Shown here: piece after piece, positions 33,776 to 43,016 of the stretch
Position numbering within the stretch: position 1 is the first letter of the stretch
Layout: each line of letters begins with the position of its first letter
Source of the DNA: Fructilactobacillus myrtifloralis
Lineage (GTDB): Bacteria; Bacillota; Bacilli; Lactobacillales; Lactobacillaceae
Assembly (NCBI RefSeq): GCF_024029335.1
Contig: NZ_CP097116.1
Coordinates: 1,116,001-1,180,000, forward strand
Length of the DNA stretch: 64,000 nt
Direction: 5' to 3'
The notes under the pieces: generated by a model
Databases searched by the model: none
What the model was told of the DNA's origin: nothing
The model's input: only the letters and a program-made list of their open reading frames with translations
Position numbers and translations under genes: made by a program

Positions 33776-35404
33776 ATTTTTAAACATTTCAACATTGATA
33801 AGTTCGTATTTATTCCCACCATGGTCATTTTTGTGGCGGTGGCAGTCATTTTAATTTCCGGTGGGCATCCACTGCAGGGCGATTTAGCCACCGCATTGAC
33901 CTGGATTACCAAGCAGATGGGGTGGGCCTACATGATGGTCTACATCATTAACTTTGTGTTCTTTTTGTGGTTGATTTTTAGTAAGTACGGTTCGATTAAA
34001 CTGGGCGAAGCCACCACCAAACCCCAGTACAGTAGCTTGCAGTGGGGAAGCATGGTGTTCGCCACCGCAATTGACGCCAGTATTTTAATGTTGAGTATGG
34101 TGGATCCGATTCGCTACGTCTCCCATCCCGCCTTTGGCATTCATCCCTTTTCAGAAGAGGCGTATAACTATGCCCACATGCTAGGGCAGTTTGACTGGGG
34201 GCCGATGGCCTGGATGATGTTTGCCCCGGCAGCCATTGCAATTGGCTATATTTTGTTCGTGAAGCAAACCAAGGTCCAACGGTTGAGTACGGCCATTAAT
34301 TTTTTGCAGGGTGACGCTAAGTGGCAGTATGTCGGACGGCAACTGGTCGATTTTTTAGTCGTCTTTGGGATTATGGGGGGCGTGGGGTCCTCCGTCGGGA
34401 TGGAGATTCCAATCATCTCAAACGTTTTAAGTGGGCTTACCGGCTGGCCGGATAGCATGGCTCTTAAACTAGGACTGTTTGCCATTCTGTTTGTCATCTT
34501 TGCCTGGACCGTCTGGCACGGGTTAAACGGGGGGATTGATCGCTTAAGTGACATGCACATCTGGACGGCCATCATCTTCTTAGCGTTCGTCCTGTTGGTT
34601 GGACCAACGATTTACATTTTAAGTTCAGAAACGAACAGCCTGGGCCTCTTAACCAGTAATTTTGTGCGGTTGAGTACCAACACGGTGCCCAATGGAACTC
34701 CGGACATTGCGAACTCCGAAACGATTTTTTACTGGGGGTGGTGGTTATCGTACATGCCGGTGATGGGGCTGTTTATCGCCCGCATTTCTAAAGGACGGAC
34801 GATTCGCCAGGTCTTACTTGGGATGCTCATGTATGGCTCGGCCGGTTGTTTGAGTTTCTACGCCATCCTCGGGGGTTACTCTCTGTGGTTGCAAAAAACC
34901 GGGACCTTGAACCTGGTGCACATCTTGAATGTCCATGGGCAGGCGGCGGTAATTACCGCGGTCCTCGGGACGTTACCCGTAAAGGGAATTGTGTTTACCG
35001 TCTACTGCTTGTCGTGCTTTATCTTTCTGGCAACTACAATCTCCTCGTCAGCCTACATCGTTTCGTCGTTTACGAGCTTGCAGTTAAAGGACAATCAGGA
35101 TCCCAGTCAGGTCAACCGGATGACGTGGGTCGTCGTCTTTGTCCTCTTTGCGGTGGGAATCGTGGTTGTGGGTGGCTTTACTACCATTCAAACCTTCTGT
35201 GCCATTGCCGGATTCCCGCTGATGTTTGTCTGCATCATGATCCTGGTTTCGATTTATCACATGGTCAAAACTGACGAAGGGATCGTGCTTAAGGCGAAGG
35301 GAATGGAAGACATGCGGGTCGAAAAGAAGAAGGAAAAAATGCGCCGGGTGCGGGCTCAGCACATGATTGCGAAGCTAAACGCTCATAACGACGATGCTGA
35401 ATAA
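33776..35404 (+). CDS. BCCT-family transporter (betaine/carnitine/choline type), apparent ATT start
   Basis: A 542-residue transporter with about 12 helices. BCCT signature region FYWGWWLSYMPVMG followed by LFIARISKGRTIR. Takes up compatible solutes or related trimethylammonium compounds. The first ATG in frame (33821) has no ribosome site, and the family-typical N-terminus FKHFNIDKFVFIPT lies upstream of it. The ribosome site ggagga (33765-33770) is 5 bases before ATT at 33776, and no ATG, GTG or TTG is in frame between that ATT and the TGA at 33740. So ATT is the probable start, unless the base is a sequencing error. Confidence 0.85.
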   Translation: MFKHFNIDKFVFIPTMVIFVAVAVILISGGHPLQGDLATALTWITKQMGWAYMMVYIINFVFFLWLIFSKYGSIKLGEATTKPQYSSLQWGSMVFATAIDASILMLSMVDPIRYVSHPAFGIHPFSEEAYNYAHMLGQFDWGPMAWMMFAPAAIAIGYILFVKQTKVQRLSTAINFLQGDAKWQYVGRQLVDFLVVFGIMGGVGSSVGMEIPIISNVLSGLTGWPDSMALKLGLFAILFVIFAWTVWHGLNGGIDRLSDMHIWTAIIFLAFVLLVGPTIYILSSETNSLGLLTSNFVRLSTNTVPNGTPDIANSETIFYWGWWLSYMPVMGLFIARISKGRTIRQVLLGMLMYGSAGCLSFYAILGGYSLWLQKTGTLNLVHILNVHGQAAVITAVLGTLPVKGIVFTVYCLSCFIFLATTISSSAYIVSSFTSLQLKDNQDPSQVNRMTWVVVFVLFAVGIVVVGGFTTIQTFCAIAGFPLMFVCIMILVSIYHMVKTDEGIVLKAKGMEDMRVEKKKEKMRRVRAQHMIAKLNAHNDDAE

Positions 35405-35486
35405 TGGGCAGGTTACGTGGGGTTCCAATTTGACACGCCGAATCGGTGGTTTCATGCTATGATATTAGCGAAGGGAGGTGAAGAAA

Positions 35487-35933
35487 ATGACTGAAGTAGA
35501 ACCATTGACGTTTAAACGGATCTTGCTGACGATTGACGCTGACGATCCGAGTGCGAACGAAGCGGCGTTACGGTACGCAGTGACCCAGGCCAAGACGTTT
35601 CACGCTGAACTCGGGATTTGTTCGGTATTAGAGGGTGATGACATCAACATTTATGATTCTCTGACACCGAAGAAATTAGACGAGAAGCGGGCCGCCTTGA
35701 ACCAGGTGATTGATCACTACGTCACCATGGCCGAGGACTTTGGGGTTAGCGATGTGACAGCGATTGCCAGTGAAGGTGGCGACATTGATGATGAAATCCT
35801 CGACACGATCATTCCGAACTTTAAACCGGATTTGTTAGTGTGTGGGGCCGATAAGGATGGCGAACACCATTTTTACAGCATCAGTGTTAAGTTAGCGAAG
35901 AAGGCCAAGATTTCGGTGATTGTGGTCCGGTAA
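35487..35933 (+). CDS. Universal stress protein UspA family
   Basis: A 148-residue cytoplasmic protein of the Usp fold: ILLTIDADDPSANEAALRYA at the start, and the C-terminal strand KISVIVVR. The usual ATP-binding glycine motif (GxxGS) is replaced by GADKDGEHHFYS, so ATP binding is uncertain. The ATG at 35487 has an excellent ggagg 8 bases upstream; an earlier ATG (35478) overlaps it. Confidence 0.9.
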   Translation: MTEVEPLTFKRILLTIDADDPSANEAALRYAVTQAKTFHAELGICSVLEGDDINIYDSLTPKKLDEKRAALNQVIDHYVTMAEDFGVSDVTAIASEGGDIDDEILDTIIPNFKPDLLVCGADKDGEHHFYSISVKLAKKAKISVIVVR

Positions 35934-35971
35934 TTAAGACCACAGGGGGAGTTTGAAGGTAGGTAAACACG

Positions 35972-36607
35972 GTGACAGAACGACTGCGACGGTTTTTTGC
36001 AACGGGAACAACGGATGAGATTACGCAACGCTTGTTAGGCAAGCTATTGGTGTACCACTCGCCCCACGGGTTGATGAGTGGCTACATCACGGAAGCAGAA
36101 GCCTACTTGGGTCAACGGGACTCAGCCGCCCATGCCTATCAAGGCAAACGAACGCCGGCAAACGAGGCGCTCTATGGAGTTCCGGGGACCATTTACATTT
36201 ATTCGATCCACTCCCGCCTCTGTCTGGACGTCGCCGCGCAGGCGGAGGGGGTCCCAGAGGGAATCTTGATCCGAGGGTTAGAACCAGTCGCAGGACGGGC
36301 GTTAATGGAACAGCACCGCGCTAAGCATGGTTATGACCTAACCAACGGACCGGGCAAACTGATGGAAGCCCTCGGGATCACGGATAAGCAACTCAACGAG
36401 CGCGAGTTTGGGGAGACGGACTTAGACATTGATTTAGAACACGGAAAGACGCCGCAACAAATCATGGCGAGTGGTCGAATCGGCGTCAGTGACCGGGGTA
36501 GTTGGACGGATAAGCCGTATCGTTTTTACGTGGCCGGGAATCCGTATGTTTCTAAGCTCCCGAAACGAGACTTTGACCTGCAAAATCACGGGTGGTTACC
36601 TGACTAA
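35972..36607 (+). CDS. DNA-3-methyladenine glycosylase, AAG/MPG type
   Basis: A 211-residue base-excision-repair enzyme removing alkylated purines. ITEAEAYLGQRDSAAHAY contains the catalytic Glu region, with GVPGTIYIYSIHSRLCLDV and LTNGPGKLMEALGI. Starts at GTG 35972 with aggtagg upstream. A terminator follows 17 bases after its stop. Confidence 0.93.
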   Translation: MTERLRRFFATGTTDEITQRLLGKLLVYHSPHGLMSGYITEAEAYLGQRDSAAHAYQGKRTPANEALYGVPGTIYIYSIHSRLCLDVAAQAEGVPEGILIRGLEPVAGRALMEQHRAKHGYDLTNGPGKLMEALGITDKQLNEREFGETDLDIDLEHGKTPQQIMASGRIGVSDRGSWTDKPYRFYVAGNPYVSKLPKRDFDLQNHGWLPD

Positions 36608-36623
36608 ACCCTTGAAAATGACG

Positions 36624-36654
36624 AGCGTAATTCCAGTTGGAATTACGCTTTGTT
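36624..36654 (+). terminator. Terminator after the glycosylase gene
   Basis: AGCGTAATTCC (36624-36634) pairs with GGAATTACGCT (36639-36649), then TTTG. Confidence 0.75.
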
Positions 36655-36718
36655 GTTGCTAAGGTCATTTGGCCCTGTGCTAAGATTTGTGGTATGATTA
36701 ACTAGTAATGAAAATTAC

Positions 36719-36792
36719 CGGGATATAGCTCAGCTTGGTAGAGCGCATGCTTCGGGAGTATGAGGTCGCAGGTTCAATTCCTGTTATCCCGA
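36719..36792 (+). tRNA. tRNA-Pro (anticodon CGG)
   Basis: Acceptor CGGGATA/TATCCCG, D-arm GCTC/GAGC, anticodon stem CATGC/GTATG with loop TTCGGGA, T-arm GCAGG/CCTGT, discriminator A at 36792. No CCA is encoded. TATGAT at 36693-36698 with TTGGCC 18 bases before it is the likely promoter. Reads CCG codons. Confidence 0.93.
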
Positions 36793-36857
36793 TTATAATG
36801 ACAGTGAGAGTGGAACACGTAAAAGCGGGTTTCACTCTTTTTATTTGGCAAATTGCC

Positions 36858-36885
36858 TAATTTTGTGTAACTAAACACAAAATTA
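36858..36885. promoter_or_regulatory. Rex-like operator upstream of adhP
   Basis: TTGTGTAACTAAACACAA (36863-36880) has the TTGTG/CACAA half sites and 18-base length of Rex boxes; the arms extend by flanking A/T bases. Placed upstream of the adhP promoter it fits redox (NADH) control of ethanol genes. The central bases differ from the usual consensus. Confidence 0.55.
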
Positions 36886-36978
36886 TGTTTCACGGGTTTA
36901 AGAGCGATGGAATGCGCGATTATAGCCTTTTTGCGCTCTGTTTTAATCTTTTTTAATAATTAAAATAACTTTTTTTCG

Positions 36979-37007
36979 TTGACATGTGAATATTTGAACA
37001 ATATAAT
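36979..37007 (+). promoter_or_regulatory. adhP promoter
   Basis: Near-consensus TTGACA (36979-36984), 17-base spacer, TATAAT (37002-37007), with a second overlapping TATAAT at 37007-37012. Confidence 0.88.
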
Positions 37008-37045
37008 ATAATCGTAAAGTAAAGGTTTGGAAAGGGGAATAAAAG

Positions 37046-38074
37046 ATGAAAGCAGCTGTTGTTCGTCCCAACTCAGATGGGTACGTTGACATCAAGGATG
37101 TTAATCTCCGTCCGATTGCGGACCATGAAGCACTAGTTAAGATTGAATATTGTGGGTTGTGTCACACCGATTTACACGTGGCCGCTGGTGATTTTGGTCC
37201 AGTTCCAGGTCGGATCATTGGTCACGAAGGCGTGGGGAAGGTAACCCAAGTCGGAAAAGACGTTGACAACTTGAAGGTCGGCGACCGGGTTTCGATTGCC
37301 TGGTTCTACTCCGCTGACGGAACCTGTCGGTACTGTGTTACTGGAAACGAAACGCTCTGCCGGAACGTTAAAAACGCTGGGTTTAGCGTTGACGGTGCGA
37401 TGTCAGAAGAATGCATCGTGGATGCGAAGTATGCGGTTAAAGTGCCCGATGAACTGGATCCCATCCAGGCCACGTCGTTAACCTGTGCGGGAGTAACGAC
37501 TTACAAGGCCCTAAAAGAAGGCGACACGAAGCCCGGTGATTGGGTTGAAATCGTTGGAGCTGGTGGCCTTGGAAACCTGGCCGTTCAACTTGCTAAGCAC
37601 GTCTTTGGCGCCCGGGTGGTAGTTACCGACGGTAATCCTGCCAAACTGCAAGCTGCGCAAGAAAACGGGGCGGACGTTGTGATTAACCGGCACGATGACG
37701 ATGCAACGGAGCAAATCATCAAGGCCACGGATGGTGGCGTTGACGCTGCAATCGTGACGGCCGTTAGTGCCCCCGCCTTTACGAACGCTGTAAACGCATT
37801 GGCTCCCAACGGAACGTTAGTGGCAGTGGCCTTACCCAAGGGTGACATGGCGCTAAACATTGATAAAACCGTTTTAGATGGAATCAAAGTCGCTGGGTCC
37901 CTAGTAGGAACGCGGGAAGACCTGCGCGAAACCTTCCAGTTTGGTGCCGCTGGCGAAGTTAAACCAATCGTTAAGACCGATAAGTTGGAAAACATTAATC
38001 ACGTCATTGACGAAATGAAGGCCGGCAAGATTGTGGGTCGGGTCGTCTTTGACTTCACGGGCGCAACGGCCTAA
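37046..38074 (+). CDS. adhP: Zinc-dependent alcohol dehydrogenase
   Basis: A 342-residue medium-chain dehydrogenase. Catalytic zinc ligands: CGLCHTDLH and GHEGVGKV region. NAD-binding GAGGLGNLA. In the structural-zinc loop the first of four Cys is replaced: [16 protein letters not shown] has only three Cys, with Asp at the first position, which may still bind zinc or weaken it. Reduces acetaldehyde to ethanol (or the reverse). A strong promoter and Rex-like box lie upstream; adhE follows after 74 bases. Confidence 0.94.
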   Translation: MKAAVVRPNSDGYVDIKDVNLRPIADHEALVKIEYCGLCHTDLHVAAGDFGPVPGRIIGHEGVGKVTQVGKDVDNLKVGDRVSIAWFYSADGTCRYCVTGNETLCRNVKNAGFSVDGAMSEECIVDAKYAVKVPDELDPIQATSLTCAGVTTYKALKEGDTKPGDWVEIVGAGGLGNLAVQLAKHVFGARVVVTDGNPAKLQAAQENGADVVINRHDDDATEQIIKATDGGVDAAIVTAVSAPAFTNAVNALAPNGTLVAVALPKGDMALNIDKTVLDGIKVAGSLVGTREDLRETFQFGAAGEVKPIVKTDKLENINHVIDEMKAGKIVGRVVFDFTGATA

Positions 38075-38148
38075 AAAGAATTAACCGGCAACCGGGCGCT
38101 TTGTAGCACGCGCCCCTGTAACCCAGAAGAATAACCGGAGGAAAGAAC

Positions 38149-40767
38149 ATGTCTGACAAAAAAGAAGCACAAGAAAACAAAGCAATTGACGCGACGATTG
38201 ACGAAATGGTTAAAAAGGCGCACGTTGCTTTAGACGAAATGAGTAACTTTGACCAAGCCAAGGTCGATGAAATCACCCACGCCATGGTAATTGCTGGGGT
38301 GGATGCTCACCAACGTCTCGGTAAAATGGCGTACGAAGAAACCGGACGGGGAGTTGCCGAAGACAAGGCCATCAAGAACCTGTTCGCAACCGAAGAAATT
38401 TGGCACGACATTCGCAACGATAAGACGGTCGGGGTCATCGACGAGAATTCGGAAGAAGACTTAATAAAAGTGGCCGAACCCCTCGGAGTGTTAGCCGGGA
38501 TTACACCGGTTACCAATCCAACCTCAACCACCCTGTTTAAGTCAATCATTTCCATGAAAACTCGGAATGCGATCATCTTTAGTTTGCACCCGCAGGCCTT
38601 ACAATCCTCGATTGAAGCTGCGCGGATCATGCGCGATGCAGCTGTGGCCGCTGGGGCGCCTAAGGATTGTATCCAGTGGATTGCCGAACCAAGTCGGGAA
38701 GCAACTAACGCCTTGATCAAGAACCCCGGAGTAGCATGTACCTTAGCCACCGGTGGCCCTGGCCTAGTCAAAGCCGCTTACTCAACTGGGAAACCAGCCT
38801 TAGGGGTAGGTCCTGGAAACGGTCCAGTTTACATCGAAGCAACGGCCAAGATTCCGGAAGCCGTAAACGACATTGTGTTGTCAAAGACCTTCGATAACGG
38901 GATGATTTGTGCCACGGAAAACAGTGCCGTCATTGACGATCAGATTTACGCCGATGTGAAAGAACAACTGGAACGTAACAACGTGTACTTTGTGCCGGAA
39001 GCCGAGAAACAACAACTGACCGATGCGATGTTTGATAGCACCCGGTTGAGCGTTAAAGGTCCCATCGCGGGGGCAACGGCAAAGCAAATTGCTGAAATGG
39101 CCGGGATTAAGGTCCCAGAAGACACCCAGGTGCTTGCCGTTGAAATGACGGGAATTGGCCCGAAGTACCCAATGTCTGGTGAAAAGCTCTCACCCGTAAT
39201 CTCGGTTTACCACGCTAAGGATCATCACGAGGCCTTTAAAATCGTCAACAAACTGTTGGAATACGGTGGGTTAGGCCACACCGCGGCCATTCAAACTACG
39301 AACGAAGAACTCGCAACGCAGTTCGGCGTGTTCGTAAAGGCTTCACGGGTCATCGTGAACTCCCCATCTGGACTTGGTGGAGTTGGAAACCTCTACAACA
39401 ACATGACGCCGTCCCTCACGCTGGGAACCGGATCATGGGGACAAAACTCGATCTCGCATAACGTGACGGACTATGACCTGTTGAACATCAAAACAATCGC
39501 AAAGAGAAGAAATAATATGCAATGGATTAAACTACCAAAGATTTACTTCGAAAAGAACTCCGTGCGCTACCTGAAGGACATGCCAAACATCCAAAAGGCC
39601 TTCATCGTGACGAGCCCATCCATGGTTAAATACCACTACGTTGACAAGGTGCTCGATGAATTAAACGCCCGGGATGATGGCGTTCAATACTACATCTTTG
39701 ATGACATTCACGGCGAACCAACCACCGAAACGGTTGATGCCGGAGTAATGCAAATGCGGGGCTTCCAACCAGATACCATCATTGCACTCGGGGGTGGATC
39801 ACCACTGGATGCTGCTAAGATGATGTGGTTAATCTACGAAAACTCCGAAACGGACTTCTTTGGAGCTAAACAGAAATTCTTGGACATCCGGAAACGGGCC
39901 TACCGCTTCGAAAAACCAAGTAAGTCGAAGATGGTTGCCATCCCAAGTACTTCAGGAACTGGTTCAGAAGTAACGCCGTTCTCCGTAATTACGGATGCTA
40001 AGCTCCACATTAAGTACCCACTGGCAGACTACGCTTTGACTCCAGACGTGGCCATCATTGACCCTCAATTTGTCAAAACGGTGCCCAAGAGTACGATTGC
40101 TGCTTCCGGACTGGATGCCTTAACGCACGCGATTGAATCCTACGTTTCCGTGATGGCCTCTGATTACACGCGGCCGTTGTCACTGCAAGCCATCAAGATG
40201 ATTTTTGAAAACCTGACGGCTTCTTACAACGGCGACATGGAAGCGCGCGACAAGATGCACACTGCTTCCACGATTGCCGGAATGGCCTTTGCGAACGCCT
40301 TCCTTGGGATTACCCACTCGATTGCCCACAAACTCGGGGGTCAATTCGGAATTACCCACGGAATTGCGATTGCCATTACTCTGCCACACGTTATTAGGTA
40401 CAACTTCAAGCAACCGAAGAAGATTGCAACGTGGCCGAAGTACGAATCCTTCCGGGCTGATCAAGACTACGCTGAAATTGCCCGCTACATTGGTTTGCCA
40501 GGGAATACGAACGAAGAACTGAAGGAAGCCTTGGTTCACAAAGTGATTGAGCTGGCGCACTCCGTTGGCGTAACGTTGAGCCTGAAAGCCCAAGGCGTTG
40601 ATCGCCAGGAGCTGGAAGATAAAGCACAACGGTTAGCGGAACTGGCTTACGGGGATCAATGTACAACTGCCAACCCGAAGGAACCGTTGATTGCGGACTT
40701 GAAACAAATTATTCTCGATGAATACGATGGGATTGGCGTCGAAACGGAAACTAACCGCGAAGTCTAA
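38149..40767 (+). CDS. adhE: Bifunctional acetaldehyde-CoA/alcohol dehydrogenase
   Basis: An 872-residue fusion. The N-terminal CoA-acylating aldehyde dehydrogenase (about 1-445) has catalytic C254 in MICATENSAV. The C-terminal iron-dependent alcohol dehydrogenase (about 455-865) has GGGSPLDAAK, SGLDALTHAIE, THSIAHKLGG and HGIAIAI with iron ligands. It turns acetyl-CoA to ethanol with two NADH, the main NAD-recycling route in heterofermentative lactobacilli. Known members form long spirosomes. Good ggagg upstream; terminator downstream. Confidence 0.97.
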   Translation: MSDKKEAQENKAIDATIDEMVKKAHVALDEMSNFDQAKVDEITHAMVIAGVDAHQRLGKMAYEETGRGVAEDKAIKNLFATEEIWHDIRNDKTVGVIDENSEEDLIKVAEPLGVLAGITPVTNPTSTTLFKSIISMKTRNAIIFSLHPQALQSSIEAARIMRDAAVAAGAPKDCIQWIAEPSREATNALIKNPGVACTLATGGPGLVKAAYSTGKPALGVGPGNGPVYIEATAKIPEAVNDIVLSKTFDNGMICATENSAVIDDQIYADVKEQLERNNVYFVPEAEKQQLTDAMFDSTRLSVKGPIAGATAKQIAEMAGIKVPEDTQVLAVEMTGIGPKYPMSGEKLSPVISVYHAKDHHEAFKIVNKLLEYGGLGHTAAIQTTNEELATQFGVFVKASRVIVNSPSGLGGVGNLYNNMTPSLTLGTGSWGQNSISHNVTDYDLLNIKTIAKRRNNMQWIKLPKIYFEKNSVRYLKDMPNIQKAFIVTSPSMVKYHYVDKVLDELNARDDGVQYYIFDDIHGEPTTETVDAGVMQMRGFQPDTIIALGGGSPLDAAKMMWLIYENSETDFFGAKQKFLDIRKRAYRFEKPSKSKMVAIPSTSGTGSEVTPFSVITDAKLHIKYPLADYALTPDVAIIDPQFVKTVPKSTIAASGLDALTHAIESYVSVMASDYTRPLSLQAIKMIFENLTASYNGDMEARDKMHTASTIAGMAFANAFLGITHSIAHKLGGQFGITHGIAIAITLPHVIRYNFKQPKKIATWPKYESFRADQDYAEIARYIGLPGNTNEELKEALVHKVIELAHSVGVTLSLKAQGVDRQELEDKAQRLAELAYGDQCTTANPKEPLIADLKQIILDEYDGIGVETETNREV

Positions 40768-40784
40768 GATCCCAAATAACTGAT

Positions 40785-40826
40785 TAAAAAAACCACTGGT
40801 TCGTTACTGAACCGGTGGTTTTTTTG
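40785..40826 (+). terminator. Terminator after adhE
   Basis: AACCACTGGTTC pairs with GAACCGGTGGTT between runs of A and seven T. Confidence 0.9.
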
Positions 40827-40908
40827 TGGATAAGGGACTGAAATTGGCACGGGAACCACTGGGGGAAAATGGTATAATGCGCATAATTAACCGACGGGAG
40901 GCCAACTA

Positions 40909-42090
40909 ATGCCAGCATTATCACGTTCCCAAACCAATCTAATCGTCTACTTAACCTCTTTCTTTTTGTATAACTTTGCACGGGTGCTCCCACATGCCGT
41001 GCTGACCGTAATCCTGCTTAATAAGGGGATGAGTGTCGGACAAATCGCGGTGATTCAGAGTTTCTTCATGATCGCGGTGTTGGGATTCGAACTGCCATCG
41101 GGACTATTGACGGACACTTGGTCAGAGCAACGGGTGTACGAATTGTCACTGTTGTTACTAGCACTTTCGTACGGATTAATCATGTGGTCGCATTCCTTTT
41201 GGATCCTGAGTGGGTCCTGGTTTATCTACGGGATTAGTAGTGCGGCCATCAGTAGTTCGCTAGAAACCTATTTTCTGCGGCAGTATCAACACAACGAGCC
41301 CCTGATCAAGCGGTTTAACGTGCGCTTTAACAATACCAATTTGATGAGTAGCCTGCTCGGTGGGGGACTAGGGTCCTTTATCTATGCTTACTTAGAGAAC
41401 GCCTTGTACATCATTTCGATTGTTCTGATTGGGGTTGCTTTCTGCTTAATCTTATTCGGCTTTCACGGAACCGCCGGCAAAGCTGCAGAACAGCGGAGCA
41501 GCTTCTGCGAGTTAGTGGCTTTACTGCGAACGGGCTTGTCGGCGCAGTTATGGCTGACAATCGGGCAGTTAGCGGTATTACAAATCGTGGCGCAACTCTT
41601 TTTCCAGTTCTGGCAGGTGTTGTTTCTAGGTGCCGGGCTTAAGCAAACCCAGTTTGGCTTGTTTTACGTTGGGTTTCAGCTAATCGCGTTAGGCAGTAAC
41701 TGGGTGTTTGCCCGCTGGAACTTTCGCCGGGGCGAAGTATTCTTAGTATTGCTGATGGTGAGTCTGTTCCTTAGCGCCCTGGCCTGTCAGCATTGGCAGT
41801 TTGGGATGGTTAGTTTAACCTGCCTCTTCTTAGTGCCCTTTAATATTTATAGTACCCAATTGCTGGTGAACCTGCAACGCCAAGCACCAGCACGGTCCCT
41901 TGCCTCGGTCACGGCGGTTTCTGGGACCTTGGGAAGCGTGGTGTCGCTGTTACTGCTGTGGGGCGTGGGGGTTCTGGACCACTTTCAATCGTTTCCGGTC
42001 GTGGCAGTAGAAGCCGTGGGATTGTTTGTGCTGTTGTCCGTGGGTGGCTACGTTTGGTTTGCGTGGCGGAGTCGGAGAATGGCTGAGTAG
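40909..42090 (+). CDS. MFS transporter
   Basis: A 393-residue polytopic membrane protein of about 12 helices. Loop 2-3 reads ELPSGLLTDTWSEQRVYELS, a variant of the MFS G-x-x-x-D motif. It has a cytoplasmic gap between halves at FHGTAGKAAEQRSSF. gggagg precedes the ATG. It is followed after 14 bases by an alpha/beta hydrolase, so the two may form an operon (export or detoxification are both possible). Substrate unknown. Confidence 0.82.
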   Translation: MPALSRSQTNLIVYLTSFFLYNFARVLPHAVLTVILLNKGMSVGQIAVIQSFFMIAVLGFELPSGLLTDTWSEQRVYELSLLLLALSYGLIMWSHSFWILSGSWFIYGISSAAISSSLETYFLRQYQHNEPLIKRFNVRFNNTNLMSSLLGGGLGSFIYAYLENALYIISIVLIGVAFCLILFGFHGTAGKAAEQRSSFCELVALLRTGLSAQLWLTIGQLAVLQIVAQLFFQFWQVLFLGAGLKQTQFGLFYVGFQLIALGSNWVFARWNFRRGEVFLVLLMVSLFLSALACQHWQFGMVSLTCLFLVPFNIYSTQLLVNLQRQAPARSLASVTAVSGTLGSVVSLLLLWGVGVLDHFQSFPVVAVEAVGLFVLLSVGGYVWFAWRSRRMAE

Positions 42091-42104
42091 GGATGGAGGA
42101 AGTT

Positions 42105-42887
42105 ATGCTGAAATTCACTAAAGTTGGTACCGGAATGCCAATTATTTTTTTGCATGGATATGAACTAGATGGTACTAGCCTAATGCCACTAACCGAGCCG
42201 GTGTTTAAAAAGCTCCTTTTCGGGTATCAACGGATTTACATTGATTTACCGGGAATGGGGCGTTCCCGCGAACTTGAATTTATTGATGCCAAAACGACGC
42301 TGCAAGAGCTTGTGCAAACATTACGCGCGTTAAATTTATCCCGGTTTCTAGTGGTGGGCCAATCATACGGCGGGTATTTAGCGACGGGATTAAAGAAAGA
42401 TTTTCCCCACGCAATGAAGGCTCAGCTGTTAGTAGTGCCAATGGTGGTTCCCAAACTTGCGGAACGGACCTTGGATAACTTAGCCCACCCGTACGTTGGT
42501 TCTAATTCAGACCAATTTACGGATGATTTTAAAGCGGTAAATGTAATTTTGAACCACCTAAAATTTGCATTATACCAACGATTGATTGAGAAGCCGTTAG
42601 CCTATAATCAAAGCACAAATCTGACTAGGGTAATGAATTCAGACCTTTACTCATTGCCAAACTGGTTAAATGCAATTGAGCCGGTTGCCACAATGTTGTT
42701 AGTGGGACGCTACGATAATATTGTTGGACACAAAGACCCGGTTAAGTTATTAACTCTCAAGTATCCTGAGCTAGGAATTAAGCAGTACGGAAATTCAGGT
42801 CACAACTTGATGATTGACGAAACGGACCGGTTTACTGCTGATTTAGTTCAGTTTGTCACAAAGTATTCCGGTTTCTCTACATCATAA
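42105..42887 (+). CDS. Alpha/beta hydrolase
   Basis: A 260-residue hydrolase with nucleophile Ser in VVGQSYGGYLA, oxyanion HGYELDG, acid in GRYDNIVGHKD and catalytic His in SGHNLMIDE. No signal peptide, so cytoplasmic. The ATG at 42105 follows ggagga; an upstream in-frame ATG (42093) overlaps that site. Composition is slightly more AT-rich than the genes before it. Substrate unknown. Confidence 0.88.
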   Translation: MLKFTKVGTGMPIIFLHGYELDGTSLMPLTEPVFKKLLFGYQRIYIDLPGMGRSRELEFIDAKTTLQELVQTLRALNLSRFLVVGQSYGGYLATGLKKDFPHAMKAQLLVVPMVVPKLAERTLDNLAHPYVGSNSDQFTDDFKAVNVILNHLKFALYQRLIEKPLAYNQSTNLTRVMNSDLYSLPNWLNAIEPVATMLLVGRYDNIVGHKDPVKLLTLKYPELGIKQYGNSGHNLMIDETDRFTADLVQFVTKYSGFSTS

Positions 42888-43016
42888 ATTGGACTGGATT
42901 CTCGAACGAAGACTAATCATAAGTAGCTTAAGTAGCAACAATTGAATTTTAATTAACTTTTATAATAATGATTTGTACATGATATAATAATGACATTAAT
43001 AATCTGGGAGGCAATC

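Noticed and set aside
35429-35463. TTGACA and TATGAT as promoter of the stress protein
   Set aside because: The two boxes are 23 bases apart, too far for a normal sigma-A promoter; left unassigned.
42105-42887. Alpha/beta hydrolase as an accessory Cas gene
   Set aside because: It is separated from cas9 by 129 bases and pairs better with the MFS gene upstream; no known Cas link.
42990-43016. Nine extra residues at the Cas9 N-terminus
   Set aside because: The ATG at 42990 has no ribosome site, while 43017 has gggagg at 6 bases and gives a normal Cas9 start.
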